Of a stretch of DNA of 64,000 bases, positions 25,697 to 33,073 are shown piece by piece. The position numbers and the translations under genes were made by a program. Positions within the stretch are counted from its first letter, which is position 1, and each line of letters begins with the position of its first letter. The notes beneath the pieces are model-generated. The model worked only from the letters and a program-made list of their open reading frames with translations, was not told the origin of the DNA and ran no database searches. The DNA lies in contig DKUO01000043.1 of assembly GCA_002490705.1 (NCBI GenBank), positions 1-64,000 of the forward strand, written 5' to 3'. Source of the DNA: Lachnospiraceae bacterium UBA7202. GTDB lineage: Bacteria; Bacillota; Clostridia; Lachnospirales; Lachnospiraceae.

Positions 25697-26029
25697 TCAC
25701 CATCTGTTTTCCCGGTTGGTGTTTTCCGTATCCGTCTCCTCCAGTTCCCCAAAACTGTGCCATTCTTCACTCTTATAAAATCCGATAGCATACATATAAC
25801 CCGGTAAAGAAAACACAAGGACCAGATGCAGCATGCTTTTCCCGGCGTCTCTGAGACGCATAACAGCCGACACCAGCATAATCACGGCGATAGCGATTCC
25901 CAAAACCAGGCTTCCGTTTTCTCCAAGATGCTTATTCATGACGGCCATGAAAATCGCGATAAAAACGATCGTCCCCATTGCAATCCAGTATTCCTTCTGT
26001 CCCATTTTTCCCTGCTTGAGTTTTTCCAT
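25697..26029 (-). CDS. DUF805-like small membrane protein
   Basis: A 110-residue protein with three hydrophobic helices (about 14-32, 40-58, 68-84) and an acidic soluble tail. The segment RLRDAGKS after the second helix fits the DUF805 family signature. The start follows AAGGAG at 10 bases. DUF805 proteins have no established function. The gene stands alone and ends in a good terminator. Confidence 0.7.
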   Translation of the reverse strand: MEKLKQGKMGQKEYWIAMGTIVFIAIFMAVMNKHLGENGSLVLGIAIAVIMLVSAVMRLRDAGKSMLHLVLVFSLPGYMYAIGFYKSEEWHSFGELEETDTENTNRENRW

Positions 26030-26181
26030 TTTTCATAATCTCCTTCTTTTTCCTATACCAGTATACAAGCTTTTCTTTCATTCGACAGTTTTTTTGCCCA
26101 ATTCCCGTTTTTCTTTACACAACGCTCTTTTCTTGCCACTGTTTACAGGTTTTTGTCATTTGAGGAGATGAAAAACAGCAT

Positions 26182-27354
26182 TCAGTTAAAGACTGTTGGA
26201 ATATCTTGAATACGATCCCTGATCTCCTCAAACTCTTCCATCGTGACAGGCTGCTCACGATACTTAAATTCGTCTTCCGCCGAATAATGGCTCTTCCCGT
26301 CATAGGAGGCAGATAACCGATAGAAATCCACTAAGCATCCGCAGGCGTCATATTGCTTGATAAAATAGTATTTTCTTCCTACGTGCGACACATCCGCACT
26401 TACAACGACTCTCTTTCCGTCCATTTCAGCAGTATAAGATTGATTGGCGGTGCCGTATGCCTCCATCACATTGTAAACGGTATTGCCGATCACATCCAAA
26501 AAGATACTATTTCCCATGTAGTCGCGCATAACCAGCTCATCATCGCCATCATTATCAAAATCCACATACTGCATACGCCCCATGCCATCTCCCATGATGA
26601 AATCCATGTAGAGATCAATATAGCTTCTCATGGCAAAACCTTCTTCCGGAATATCCCGGGCCTTTTGCACCTGATACAGCGCGTCGATTTTGCCGTTGAT
26701 AAAATCATCCAGCACTTCCCTGCTGTCTGAGACTCTTCCTATATTTTCACAGGCATCCTCTATATTGTCATATAAAAACCCGCAGGGAATCAGCTGATCG
26801 TAACCCCGATCGGACAGCCTGCTCAAAAATTCCTCATTGGCAATTTCCTCTTGTGTACTGTATGTATGCCATATATAGTCAGTGAATTTCGCTTCTAACT
26901 CCAATGTCAAAGAACCGTTTTCATAGCTCAGGTAGTGATCGCATCTTTCTCCGTTCTCACTGCCATGTACACGGATCAAACCCTGATAGGGAACATATTC
27001 AAACCAGTAAAAGGCTAAATCCCCTGAAAAATCTTCCAAGACATGCTTGGGCGCATACGCCTTTGCCCTGATCTCGGCATCGGGCATGTCTATTTCCGCG
27101 ATCTGTGAATCGTCAAACATATACAGGCGGTACTCTCCGCTCTGTAACACCAACAGCTCCGGCATGGTATCCTCGTCCAGATAAAGGAGGGACATCCTTT
27201 TGACGTCCTCGTCCAGAAGCAGTTTTTGATATGCCGCTTTCCAGCTGTCTCCCTGCTCTGCCGTTTCTGAACTCTTTTCTGAAATATCCCTCTGACAGGC
27301 GCATAAACCTATGCTCAATAAGCATATGCACAGCAAAAATATCTTCTTCTGCAT
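26182..27354 (-). CDS. Lipoprotein of unknown function with Asp-rich repeat motif
   Basis: A 390-residue protein with signal peptide and lipobox LCAC (Cys about 19). Two short segments, SLLYLDEDTMPELLVLQ and VDFDNDGDDELVM, look like the D-x-D-x-D-G metal loops of FG-GAP/VCBS-type repeats, so a calcium-dependent surface fold is plausible. The ATG at 27354 follows GGGGAG; the longer frame from 27459 runs into the promoter region and is rejected. It is divergently oriented to the CptIN locus, with its own near-consensus promoter. No function can be assigned. Confidence 0.7.
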   Translation of the reverse strand: MQKKIFLLCICLLSIGLCACQRDISEKSSETAEQGDSWKAAYQKLLLDEDVKRMSLLYLDEDTMPELLVLQSGEYRLYMFDDSQIAEIDMPDAEIRAKAYAPKHVLEDFSGDLAFYWFEYVPYQGLIRVHGSENGERCDHYLSYENGSLTLELEAKFTDYIWHTYSTQEEIANEEFLSRLSDRGYDQLIPCGFLYDNIEDACENIGRVSDSREVLDDFINGKIDALYQVQKARDIPEEGFAMRSYIDLYMDFIMGDGMGRMQYVDFDNDGDDELVMRDYMGNSIFLDVIGNTVYNVMEAYGTANQSYTAEMDGKRVVVSADVSHVGRKYYFIKQYDACGCLVDFYRLSASYDGKSHYSAEDEFKYREQPVTMEEFEEIRDRIQDIPTVFN

Positions 27355-27394
27355 TTTTCTCCCCACTCTTTTGAAACTCGTCACTATTTTATCT

Positions 27395-27423
27395 ATTATA
27401 AAGGCTGTTGCATCCGGTGTCCA
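27395..27423 (-). promoter_or_regulatory. Promoter of the 390-residue lipoprotein
   Basis: TGGACA (27418-27423), 17-bp spacer, TATAAT (27395-27400) on the minus strand, 41 bp before the ATG. Confidence 0.7.
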
Positions 27424-27452
27424 CAGGCTGCTCATCAGTACGAAAAATTTGT

Positions 27453-27481
27453 TTGACATATTTTAAGCAACTTTATATAAT
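27453..27481 (+). promoter_or_regulatory. Consensus promoter of the CptI antitoxin RNA
   Basis: Perfect TTGACA (27453-27458), 17-bp spacer, perfect TATAAT (27476-27481). A strong promoter is expected for the RNA antitoxin, which must exceed the toxin. The predicted start is near 27488, about 20 bp before the first repeat. Confidence 0.9.
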
Positions 27482-27507
27482 AATACCAGAGACGGAGCAA
27501 TCCGCCA

Positions 27508-27610
27508 TCGAAAATATTGTTCGCTCACCGATAGCGACTAATAAATATCCGGTTCGAAAATATTGTTCGCTTACCGGAAGCGTCTAATAAATATCCGGCA
27601 TGAAAATTTT
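27508..27610 (+). ncRNA. cptI: CptI-type antitoxin repeat RNA (two 46-47 nt repeats plus partial third)
   Basis: Two tandem units (27508-27553 and 27554-27600) match at 38 of 42 core positions; a third begins GAAAAT at 27602. Each unit holds a short CGCT/AGCG hairpin, and complementary A/T blocks at both ends (AAATATT, AATATCC) that could form the pseudoknot typical of type III antitoxins. The changes in the hairpin arms lie in or next to the loop, so pairing is kept. The toxin is expected to cut the precursor into single units that inhibit it. Confidence 0.88.
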
Positions 27611-27643
27611 AGCCTTATCGCTTAGGTGATAAGGCTATTTTTA
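27611..27643 (+). terminator. Attenuating terminator between antitoxin RNA and toxin
   Basis: AGCCTTATC / GATAAGGCT stem (27611-27619, 27628-27636), 8-base loop, then ATTTTTA. In type III systems this partial terminator sets the high RNA-to-toxin ratio. Confidence 0.85.
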
Positions 27644-27656
27644 TGGAGAGAATCTT

Positions 27657-28142
27657 ATGAATTACCAAGAAGGATATGTCTATCATATTAAAGACGAATA
27701 TTTTGTTATAGCAAATGATCCAAACCTTATGCAAAATAAGGAAAATGGCAATTACCGCCCAACCTTCTACTGTATGCGCGACGAAAAAACATCTTTACTT
27801 TGGCTTGTTCCCCTCAGCAGTCGTGTGGAGAAATTTCAGGCAATTTTTAATAAACAAATGGAAAAATATGGGAACTGTCTGACTATTGTTATGGGAGAAT
27901 ATGACGGAAAACAGGCCGCATTTCTTTTACAGAACATGTTTCCGATTACAGAAAAATATCTTGACCATATACATACCCGCAACAACAACCCTGTACCTGT
28001 GAAATACTCCATACAAACCGAAATAAGCACAAAGATGAAACGAATATTACAACTTCACGCACGAGGGAAAAATATTGTTTTCCCTGATATTTCAAGGCTT
28101 GAACAGCTAATGTTGTTAGAAGAAGCCAAGTCTGATAAATAA
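27657..28142 (+). CDS. cptN: Type III toxin-antitoxin endoribonuclease, CptN family
   Basis: A 161-residue toxin related to ToxN/CptN, an endoribonuclease that cuts mRNA and its own antitoxin RNA. The N-terminal half carries the family pattern NYRPTFYCMRDEKTSLLWLVPLSSRVEKF (shown here across the site near residues 40-68), where RP...PLSS matches the ToxN core. The ATG follows GGAGAG and lies 13 bp after the terminator. The gene is AT-rich. The order promoter, repeats, terminator, toxin is diagnostic. Such loci act in phage abortive infection or plasmid stabilisation; a chromosomal defence role is likely here. Confidence 0.9.
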   Translation: MNYQEGYVYHIKDEYFVIANDPNLMQNKENGNYRPTFYCMRDEKTSLLWLVPLSSRVEKFQAIFNKQMEKYGNCLTIVMGEYDGKQAAFLLQNMFPITEKYLDHIHTRNNNPVPVKYSIQTEISTKMKRILQLHARGKNIVFPDISRLEQLMLLEEAKSDK

Positions 28143-28159
28143 CCGCAGACATGGCTTCT
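28121..28159 (+). terminator. Hairpin spanning the toxin stop codon
   Basis: Fourteen-base inverted repeat with one mismatch (AGAAGCCAAGTCTG at 28121-28134, CAGACATGGCTTCT at 28146-28159), with an 11-base loop containing the TAA stop. No strong U-run follows (TATTTTT is 14 bases later), so it may stabilise or process the 3' end rather than terminate. Confidence 0.5.
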
Positions 28160-28188
28160 ACTGTTCCTGATAGTATTTTTCGTTCGTT

Positions 28189-28617
28189 TTACCTTCCCAC
28201 CTTCGGTCTCGGATTTACCCGCGCGCTGGGAATCTTGAAGAAAACATAGGCCTGTGCCAGATCCGAGGCCGCCTTCGAGAGCACGGCGGGATTGGCGTCC
28301 AATTCGGCGTTCTCACCCGTGGCCCGCTCGATAGACTGCTGTTTCAGAATTGCACTGCTCACTTCTTTTCTCGCGAAGGCGATCTGCTCCTGAAATTTCA
28401 GTTCGTTCTCATGTTTATACCACGCCTTCTGAGCTAAATCCAAAAACAGCTTATGCCGCTTGGCCTTCTTTTCCAAAAGAAGTTTCTCCCTCTTTTTCTC
28501 AGAAGCATCCGTGCGCTTTTTGCGCCTGCTGCGGCCGCATTCCGGCTTCTTTCTCCACGATGTATCCTGTTCTTTTCTCCACTGCATTTCCTGCTCTGTC
28601 CCTATAAATCCGTCCAT
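28189..28617 (-). CDS. Hypothetical basic, helical protein
   Basis: A 142-residue cytosolic protein, Lys/Arg/Glu-rich, with a long predicted helix or coiled coil (about 25-95) and a proline-containing C-terminus (PSARVNPRPKVGR). No family recognised. The ATG at 28617 follows AAAGGGTGG; the in-frame start at 28647 is less likely. Intact frame, codon use like its neighbours, divergent from the ABC-F gene. Confidence 0.55.
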   Translation of the reverse strand: MDGFIGTEQEMQWRKEQDTSWRKKPECGRSRRKKRTDASEKKREKLLLEKKAKRHKLFLDLAQKAWYKHENELKFQEQIAFARKEVSSAILKQQSIERATGENAELDANPAVLSKAASDLAQAYVFFKIPSARVNPRPKVGR

Positions 28618-28720
28618 AAAACCACCCTTTCCGCCGTACCCGAACAACCGTGTTTCTTCTATATATAATAATACGAATCAGAAAGGAATAAAGTTTCAAA
28701 TGGTTTCAAATCCATCCTCC

Positions 28721-28748
28721 TTGAAAAAAACCTGCTTTTGTGTATAAT
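28721..28748 (+). promoter_or_regulatory. Promoter of the ABC-F gene
   Basis: TTGAAA (28721-28726), 16-bp spacer, TATAAT (28743-28748), 50 bp upstream of the ATG. Confidence 0.7.
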
Positions 28749-28798
28749 GGTATGAGTAACCGAAATAACCAAAAACACAGAAAACATGAGGTTTCAAC

Positions 28799-30439
28799 AT
28801 GATACAGGCAAACAATGTTACATTACGAGTCGGAAAAAAAGCCCTCTTCGAGGACGTTAACATCAAATTCACGGAAGGCAACTGCTACGGACTGATCGGT
28901 GCAAACGGCGCCGGAAAATCCACCTTTTTAAAAATTCTGTCGGGCGTTCTGGAGACCACCAACGGCGATGTGACCATCACCCCCGGTCAGCGTCTCTCCG
29001 TGCTGGAACAGGACCACTTCAAATATGACGCGTACCCGGTTATGGATACGGTCATTATGGGCAACGAGCAGCTCTATCAGATCATGAAGGAGAAGGACGC
29101 CATCTACGCCAAGGAGAATTTCTCCGACGAGGACGGCATCCGCGCAAGCGAGCTGGAGGCGGAATTTGCGGAAATGGACGGCTGGGATGCGGAGACCAAC
29201 GCGGCCATGCTCTTAAACGGTCTCGGCATCGAGACGGATATGCATTACAGTGAAATGTCCACCTTAAACGGTAACGAGAAGGTCAAGGTGCTCCTTGCCA
29301 AAGCCCTTTTCGGCAATCCCGATATCCTGCTTTTAGACGAGCCCACGAACCATCTGGATCTGGACGCCATCGCCTGGCTGGAGGAATTCCTGATCGGCTT
29401 TGACAACACGGTGATCGTGGTCTCCCACGACCGTTATTTTCTGAACAAGGTCTGCACCCACATCGCGGACATCGACTACGGCAAAATCCAGCTCTACGCA
29501 GGCAACTACGACTTCTGGTACGAATCCAGCCAGCTGATCATCAAACAGCGCAAGGAAGCCAATAAGAAAAAGGAAGAGCAGATCAAGGAACTACAGGAAT
29601 TTATTTCCCGCTTCTCCGCCAATGCAAGCAAATCCAAACAGGCGACTTCCAGAAAACGCGCCCTGGAAAAAATCGAACTGGACGACATTCGGCCCTCCAG
29701 CCGTAAGTACCCCTATATTGATTTCCGCCCCGAACGCGAGATCGGCAACGAAGTGCTCACCGTGGAGGGAATCAGCAAGACAGTAAACGGGGAAAAAGTG
29801 CTGGACAATATCTCCTTCATCGTAGGACACGACGACAAGATTGCTTTTGTGGGCGGCAACGAGTTGGCGAAAACCACCCTCTTCCAGATTTTGACCGGGG
29901 AACTGGAACCCGACGAGGGCACCTACAAGTGGGGCGTCACCACGTCTCAGGCCTATTTCCCGAAGGACAATACGGCGGAATTCGACAATGACTACACCAT
30001 CACCGACTGGCTTATGGGCTACTCCCCCGTCAAGGACGTCACCTATGTGCGCGGATTTCTCGGCCGTATGCTCTTTGCCGGCGAGGACGGTGTGAAAAAG
30101 GTGAAAGTGCTCTCCGGCGGTGAGAAAGTGCGCTGTCTCCTCTCCAAGATGATGATCAGCGGCGCCAACTGCCTGCTCTTCGACGAGCCTACCAACCATC
30201 TGGATATGGAAGCCATCACCGCATTAAACGAAGGCATGAAGAAATTCAAGGGCGTGGAACTGTTTTCCTGTCACGACCATCAGGTAGTGCAGACCACGGC
30301 CAACCGCATTATGGAGATTCTGCCGGACGGCAGCCTGATCGATAAGATCACCACCTACGACGAATATCTGGAAAATGACGAAATGGCGAGAAAGCGTACC
30401 GTCTACACCAGCACCGCAAGCGAGGAAGAGGACGACTGA
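28799..30439 (+). CDS. ABC-F family ribosome-associated ATPase (YkpA/YbiT type)
   Basis: A 546-residue soluble protein with two ATPase cassettes and no membrane domain. Cassette 1: Walker A GANGAGKST, Walker B LLLDEPTNHLDLDA. Cassette 2: LSGGEKVR, LLFDEPTNHLDMEA, with the variant Walker A GGNELAKTT in which Ala replaces the Gly before Lys. Similar variants occur, as I recall, in the YkpA/YbiT branch. The inter-domain linker (about 240-320) is the basic helical arm that reaches toward the P-site tRNA in this family. It probably acts in translation rather than drug export; antibiotic resistance is not indicated. It is followed after 2 bp by the PHP gene, hence an operon. Confidence 0.92.
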   Translation: MIQANNVTLRVGKKALFEDVNIKFTEGNCYGLIGANGAGKSTFLKILSGVLETTNGDVTITPGQRLSVLEQDHFKYDAYPVMDTVIMGNEQLYQIMKEKDAIYAKENFSDEDGIRASELEAEFAEMDGWDAETNAAMLLNGLGIETDMHYSEMSTLNGNEKVKVLLAKALFGNPDILLLDEPTNHLDLDAIAWLEEFLIGFDNTVIVVSHDRYFLNKVCTHIADIDYGKIQLYAGNYDFWYESSQLIIKQRKEANKKKEEQIKELQEFISRFSANASKSKQATSRKRALEKIELDDIRPSSRKYPYIDFRPEREIGNEVLTVEGISKTVNGEKVLDNISFIVGHDDKIAFVGGNELAKTTLFQILTGELEPDEGTYKWGVTTSQAYFPKDNTAEFDNDYTITDWLMGYSPVKDVTYVRGFLGRMLFAGEDGVKKVKVLSGGEKVRCLLSKMMISGANCLLFDEPTNHLDMEAITALNEGMKKFKGVELFSCHDHQVVQTTANRIMEILPDGSLIDKITTYDEYLENDEMARKRTVYTSTASEEEDD

Positions 30440-30441
30440 TC

Positions 30442-31302
30442 ATGAGGGCTATTGACCTGCACACTCACACCGCCAAATCAGACGGAAGCTTTTCCCCGAC
30501 AGAGTTGGTCGACTATGCCATCGAGAAGGATCTGGCCGCCGTGGCCATCACGGATCACGACAGCATCGCTGGCCTGGACGAAGCCCTCTCCCACGCATCT
30601 GCCTTAAAGGAAAAGGAGCTTCCCTCCCTTGAGGTGATCCCCGGCATTGAATTTTCCACAAAATATGAAAAACAGGACGTGCACATCGTAGGCCTTTACA
30701 TTGCCTACGATTGCGCCGTCTTTCAAAAGGCGCTGAATGACTTCGTAAACTCCCGGGAAGGCCGCAACATAAAAATGTGCAAGAACCTACAGGATGCAGG
30801 CATCGGCATCACCTATGAGAAATTGCAGGACATGTATCCGGGCGCAGTCATCACGAGGGCGCACTATGCCTCCTTTCTCTGTGAGTACGGCTATGTCAAA
30901 AACCGTCAGGACGCCTTCGCCAAATATCTGGGCGATCACACCAAATACTTCGTTCCCCGGGAGAAGGTTACTCCCGCTCAGGCTGTGGATCTGATTCTGA
31001 AAGCCGGAGGCGTTCCCATACTGGCCCACCCGCCGCTCTATCACATGGGAAACGAGAGACTGGACGCACTGGTCTCCTCCCTGAAAGTGGACGGCCTCAT
31101 GGGCATCGAAAGTTTTTACAGCACCTATACCAATCAGGATGTGCGGGATATGTTACGGCTCGCGGATCAATATGATCTGCTCTTAAGCGGCGGCTCCGAT
31201 TTCCACGGCGCCAACAAGCCGGGACTGGATCTCGGCTGCGGCTACGGAAGGCTGTTTGTCCCGGAGGATCTGCTTGAAAAAATCAAGGAGGCACGTCAAT
31301 GA
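30442..31302 (+). CDS. PHP-domain metal-dependent phosphoesterase (YciV/RNase AM type)
   Basis: A 286-residue enzyme with the PHP metal-site motifs DLHTHTAKSDGS (N-terminal), ITDHDS (about 36-41), PGIEFS, ILAHPP and GSDFHG. The best-known relatives hydrolyse 5'-oligonucleotides or 3',5'-nucleotide bisphosphates. It starts 2 bp after the ABC-F stop and overlaps the next gene by 4 bp (ATGA). Substrate not determinable from sequence. Confidence 0.88.
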   Translation: MRAIDLHTHTAKSDGSFSPTELVDYAIEKDLAAVAITDHDSIAGLDEALSHASALKEKELPSLEVIPGIEFSTKYEKQDVHIVGLYIAYDCAVFQKALNDFVNSREGRNIKMCKNLQDAGIGITYEKLQDMYPGAVITRAHYASFLCEYGYVKNRQDAFAKYLGDHTKYFVPREKVTPAQAVDLILKAGGVPILAHPPLYHMGNERLDALVSSLKVDGLMGIESFYSTYTNQDVRDMLRLADQYDLLLSGGSDFHGANKPGLDLGCGYGRLFVPEDLLEKIKEARQ

Positions 31303-32129
31303 AACTGCTATTTACCGATTTGGACGATACGCTCTTAAATAACCAAAGTCTGGTCTCCTCTGAGACAAAAGCCTTTCTGGATGAATTTCTGGCAGACGGC
31401 AACCGCCTGATTCTCTCCTCCGGCAGACCGCTTGCGAGCGTTCTGGAAGTGAAGGAACAGGCCGGCCTTTGCCAGCCCGGTATCTTTGTAAGCAGCTCCA
31501 ACGGCACGTTGGTCTACGACTGCGACAACCGGCGCATCATCATGAAGAAATGTCTTCCTCTCTCCTACGTCTCCTACCTGCAAGAGCAGGCGGCGGCGCT
31601 CTCCCTCCATGTCCACACTTACCGTGAGGAAAAGGGCAAGAGCGACGCCATCATCACGCCCGATGAAAACGAGGAAATCCGCTATTACCGCCGGAGAGTG
31701 CATCTGCCCCTGATCATCAGTGAAAACCTGTGCGATCCCCTCACCGAGGGACCCTGCAAACTGTTGGCTATAAGTTTACATAATCCAGAAAAGCTGGAGA
31801 CCTTCCGCAAAAATATCGCAGACTGGGCCGAGGACAAAATCCAAACCATCTACTCCAACAAGCAATATTTGGAGCTCTTTGACAAGAGCGCGGGCAAGGG
31901 CAGTTCGCTTCGTTTCCTGTGCGATTATTTGCAGGTTCCCCTCTCCGACGCCTATGCCGCCGGAGATGCGGATAACGATATTTCTATGTTGGAGGCCGCC
32001 GGATGCGGCATCGCTATGAAAAATGCCTCAGACAAAGTAAAAGCCCACGCCGACGTTGTCACAGACCTTGACAACGACCGGAATGGGCTCGCGGATACCA
32101 TGTATAAACTCATCAGCCTTCGACGATGA
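31299..32129 (+). CDS. Cof-type HAD-family phosphatase
   Basis: A 276-residue HAD (Cof/type IIB) hydrolase. Motif I FTDLDDTLLN at the N-terminus gives the nucleophile Asp; motif II is ILSSGRP; motif IV GDADNDISMLE lies near residue 225. Relatives dephosphorylate sugar phosphates or cofactor phosphates. It is the third gene of the ABC-F/PHP operon. Its 3' end overlaps by 17 bp the convergent small acidic-protein gene. Confidence 0.92.
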   Translation: MKLLFTDLDDTLLNNQSLVSSETKAFLDEFLADGNRLILSSGRPLASVLEVKEQAGLCQPGIFVSSSNGTLVYDCDNRRIIMKKCLPLSYVSYLQEQAAALSLHVHTYREEKGKSDAIITPDENEEIRYYRRRVHLPLIISENLCDPLTEGPCKLLAISLHNPEKLETFRKNIADWAEDKIQTIYSNKQYLELFDKSAGKGSSLRFLCDYLQVPLSDAYAAGDADNDISMLEAAGCGIAMKNASDKVKAHADVVTDLDNDRNGLADTMYKLISLRR

Positions 32130-32370
32130 GATATCTGCCGTCCCCCACGTCAAATACCTCATCCGCTTCCAAAATCTCCTCCTCGTCGGCGCCTTCCATG
32201 TCAATTCCCTCCTCCTCAAAGAATTCCCACACCTCTTTCACGGAATTGACTACCACCGCCATGCACTCCTCCAAAAAATTTTCCGCCTCCTCATAGGTTT
32301 CGGCTACCTTTTCCGGATAGAGTTGAAGCTGATTCTCCAAAAAACACTGCACTACCTTCTCGTCAAACAC
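32113..32370 (-). CDS. Small acidic protein, unknown function
   Basis: An 85-residue strongly acidic protein (Glu/Asp-rich, no membrane segment) ending EVFDVGDGRYLIVEG. It starts with GTG after a good GGGGAGGT site. It is the last gene of the maf/ppk run and overlaps the convergent HAD gene by 17 bp. The strong ribosome site and intact frame support a real gene; I do not recognise the family. Confidence 0.6.
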   Translation of the reverse strand: MFDEKVVQCFLENQLQLYPEKVAETYEEAENFLEECMAVVVNSVKEVWEFFEEEGIDMEGADEEEILEADEVFDVGDGRYLIVEG

Positions 32371-32436
32371 AGTTTTTACCTCCCCATTTGCATTATAGTT
32401 TACATAACTTCATTGAGCCCGCCAAAGAACGACCAC

Positions 32437-33024
32437 TTACATCAGTCCCCGCTTCTTCAACTCCTGACAAAGCCGTCCTACGGGCAGACCAACCACATTG
32501 TTATAATCCCCACAGATTCCCTGAATATGCGCCGCAAAGAGTCCCTGAATCGCGTAGGCTCCCGCCTTATCCATCGGCTCCCCGCTGTCCACATACCTCT
32601 GTATCTCTTCGTCAGTCATGGCATACATCGTCACGTCGGTACACTCGGAAAAAGTGGCGTACATAGGCGCCATATCCTTATACTTCCACGCAAGCGTCAC
32701 GCCCGTGTAGACCTGATGACTGCCGCCCTGCAAATCCTTCAGCATCCGCGCGGCCTCCTCCTTGTCAGAAGGTTTTCCCAGGATCTTTCCCCACGCGCTC
32801 ACCACCGTGTCCGCCCCGATGACGACGAAATCTTCCTTTCCCTCCGCCGCAAGGCGTCCGCAGACGTCCACCGCTTTCTGGTAAGAGAGTTCTTCCACCA
32901 CCTCGTCCGGTTTCTCCTTCGTGATCTTCTCCTCAACCGTGCTCGGCACGACTTTGAAAGAAAGCCCCACCTGTCTGAGCAGTTCTTTTCGTCTGGGCGA
33001 CGCCGAAGCCAGATAAATTTTCAT
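32437..33024 (-). CDS. maf: Maf-family nucleoside triphosphate pyrophosphatase
   Basis: A 195-residue house-cleaning enzyme that hydrolyses non-canonical or modified NTPs (dTTP/UTP or m7GTP subtypes) to the NMP. The signatures SASPRRKELL at the N-terminus and GADTVVSAWGKILGKP in the middle are clear. The ATG at 33024 follows GGAGA; an upstream in-frame start at 33210 would lie inside ppk and is rejected. It is preceded by ppk (49 bp). Confidence 0.93.
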   Translation of the reverse strand: MKIYLASASPRRKELLRQVGLSFKVVPSTVEEKITKEKPDEVVEELSYQKAVDVCGRLAAEGKEDFVVIGADTVVSAWGKILGKPSDKEEAARMLKDLQGGSHQVYTGVTLAWKYKDMAPMYATFSECTDVTMYAMTDEEIQRYVDSGEPMDKAGAYAIQGLFAAHIQGICGDYNNVVGLPVGRLCQELKKRGLM

Positions 33025-33073
33025 TTGCAAGTCTCCTCTCTCGCAGTGCAGTTCGTGAAATTTTAAATTGCTG

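Noticed and set aside
27508..27610. CRISPR-like repeats
   Set aside because: The units are contiguous with no unique spacers, and are followed by a terminator and a ToxN-like gene, so they are a type III antitoxin RNA.
28799..30439. Antibiotic-resistance ABC-F
   Set aside because: Motifs and the AKTT-type second Walker A fit the YkpA/YbiT housekeeping branch; no resistance-type leader was seen upstream.
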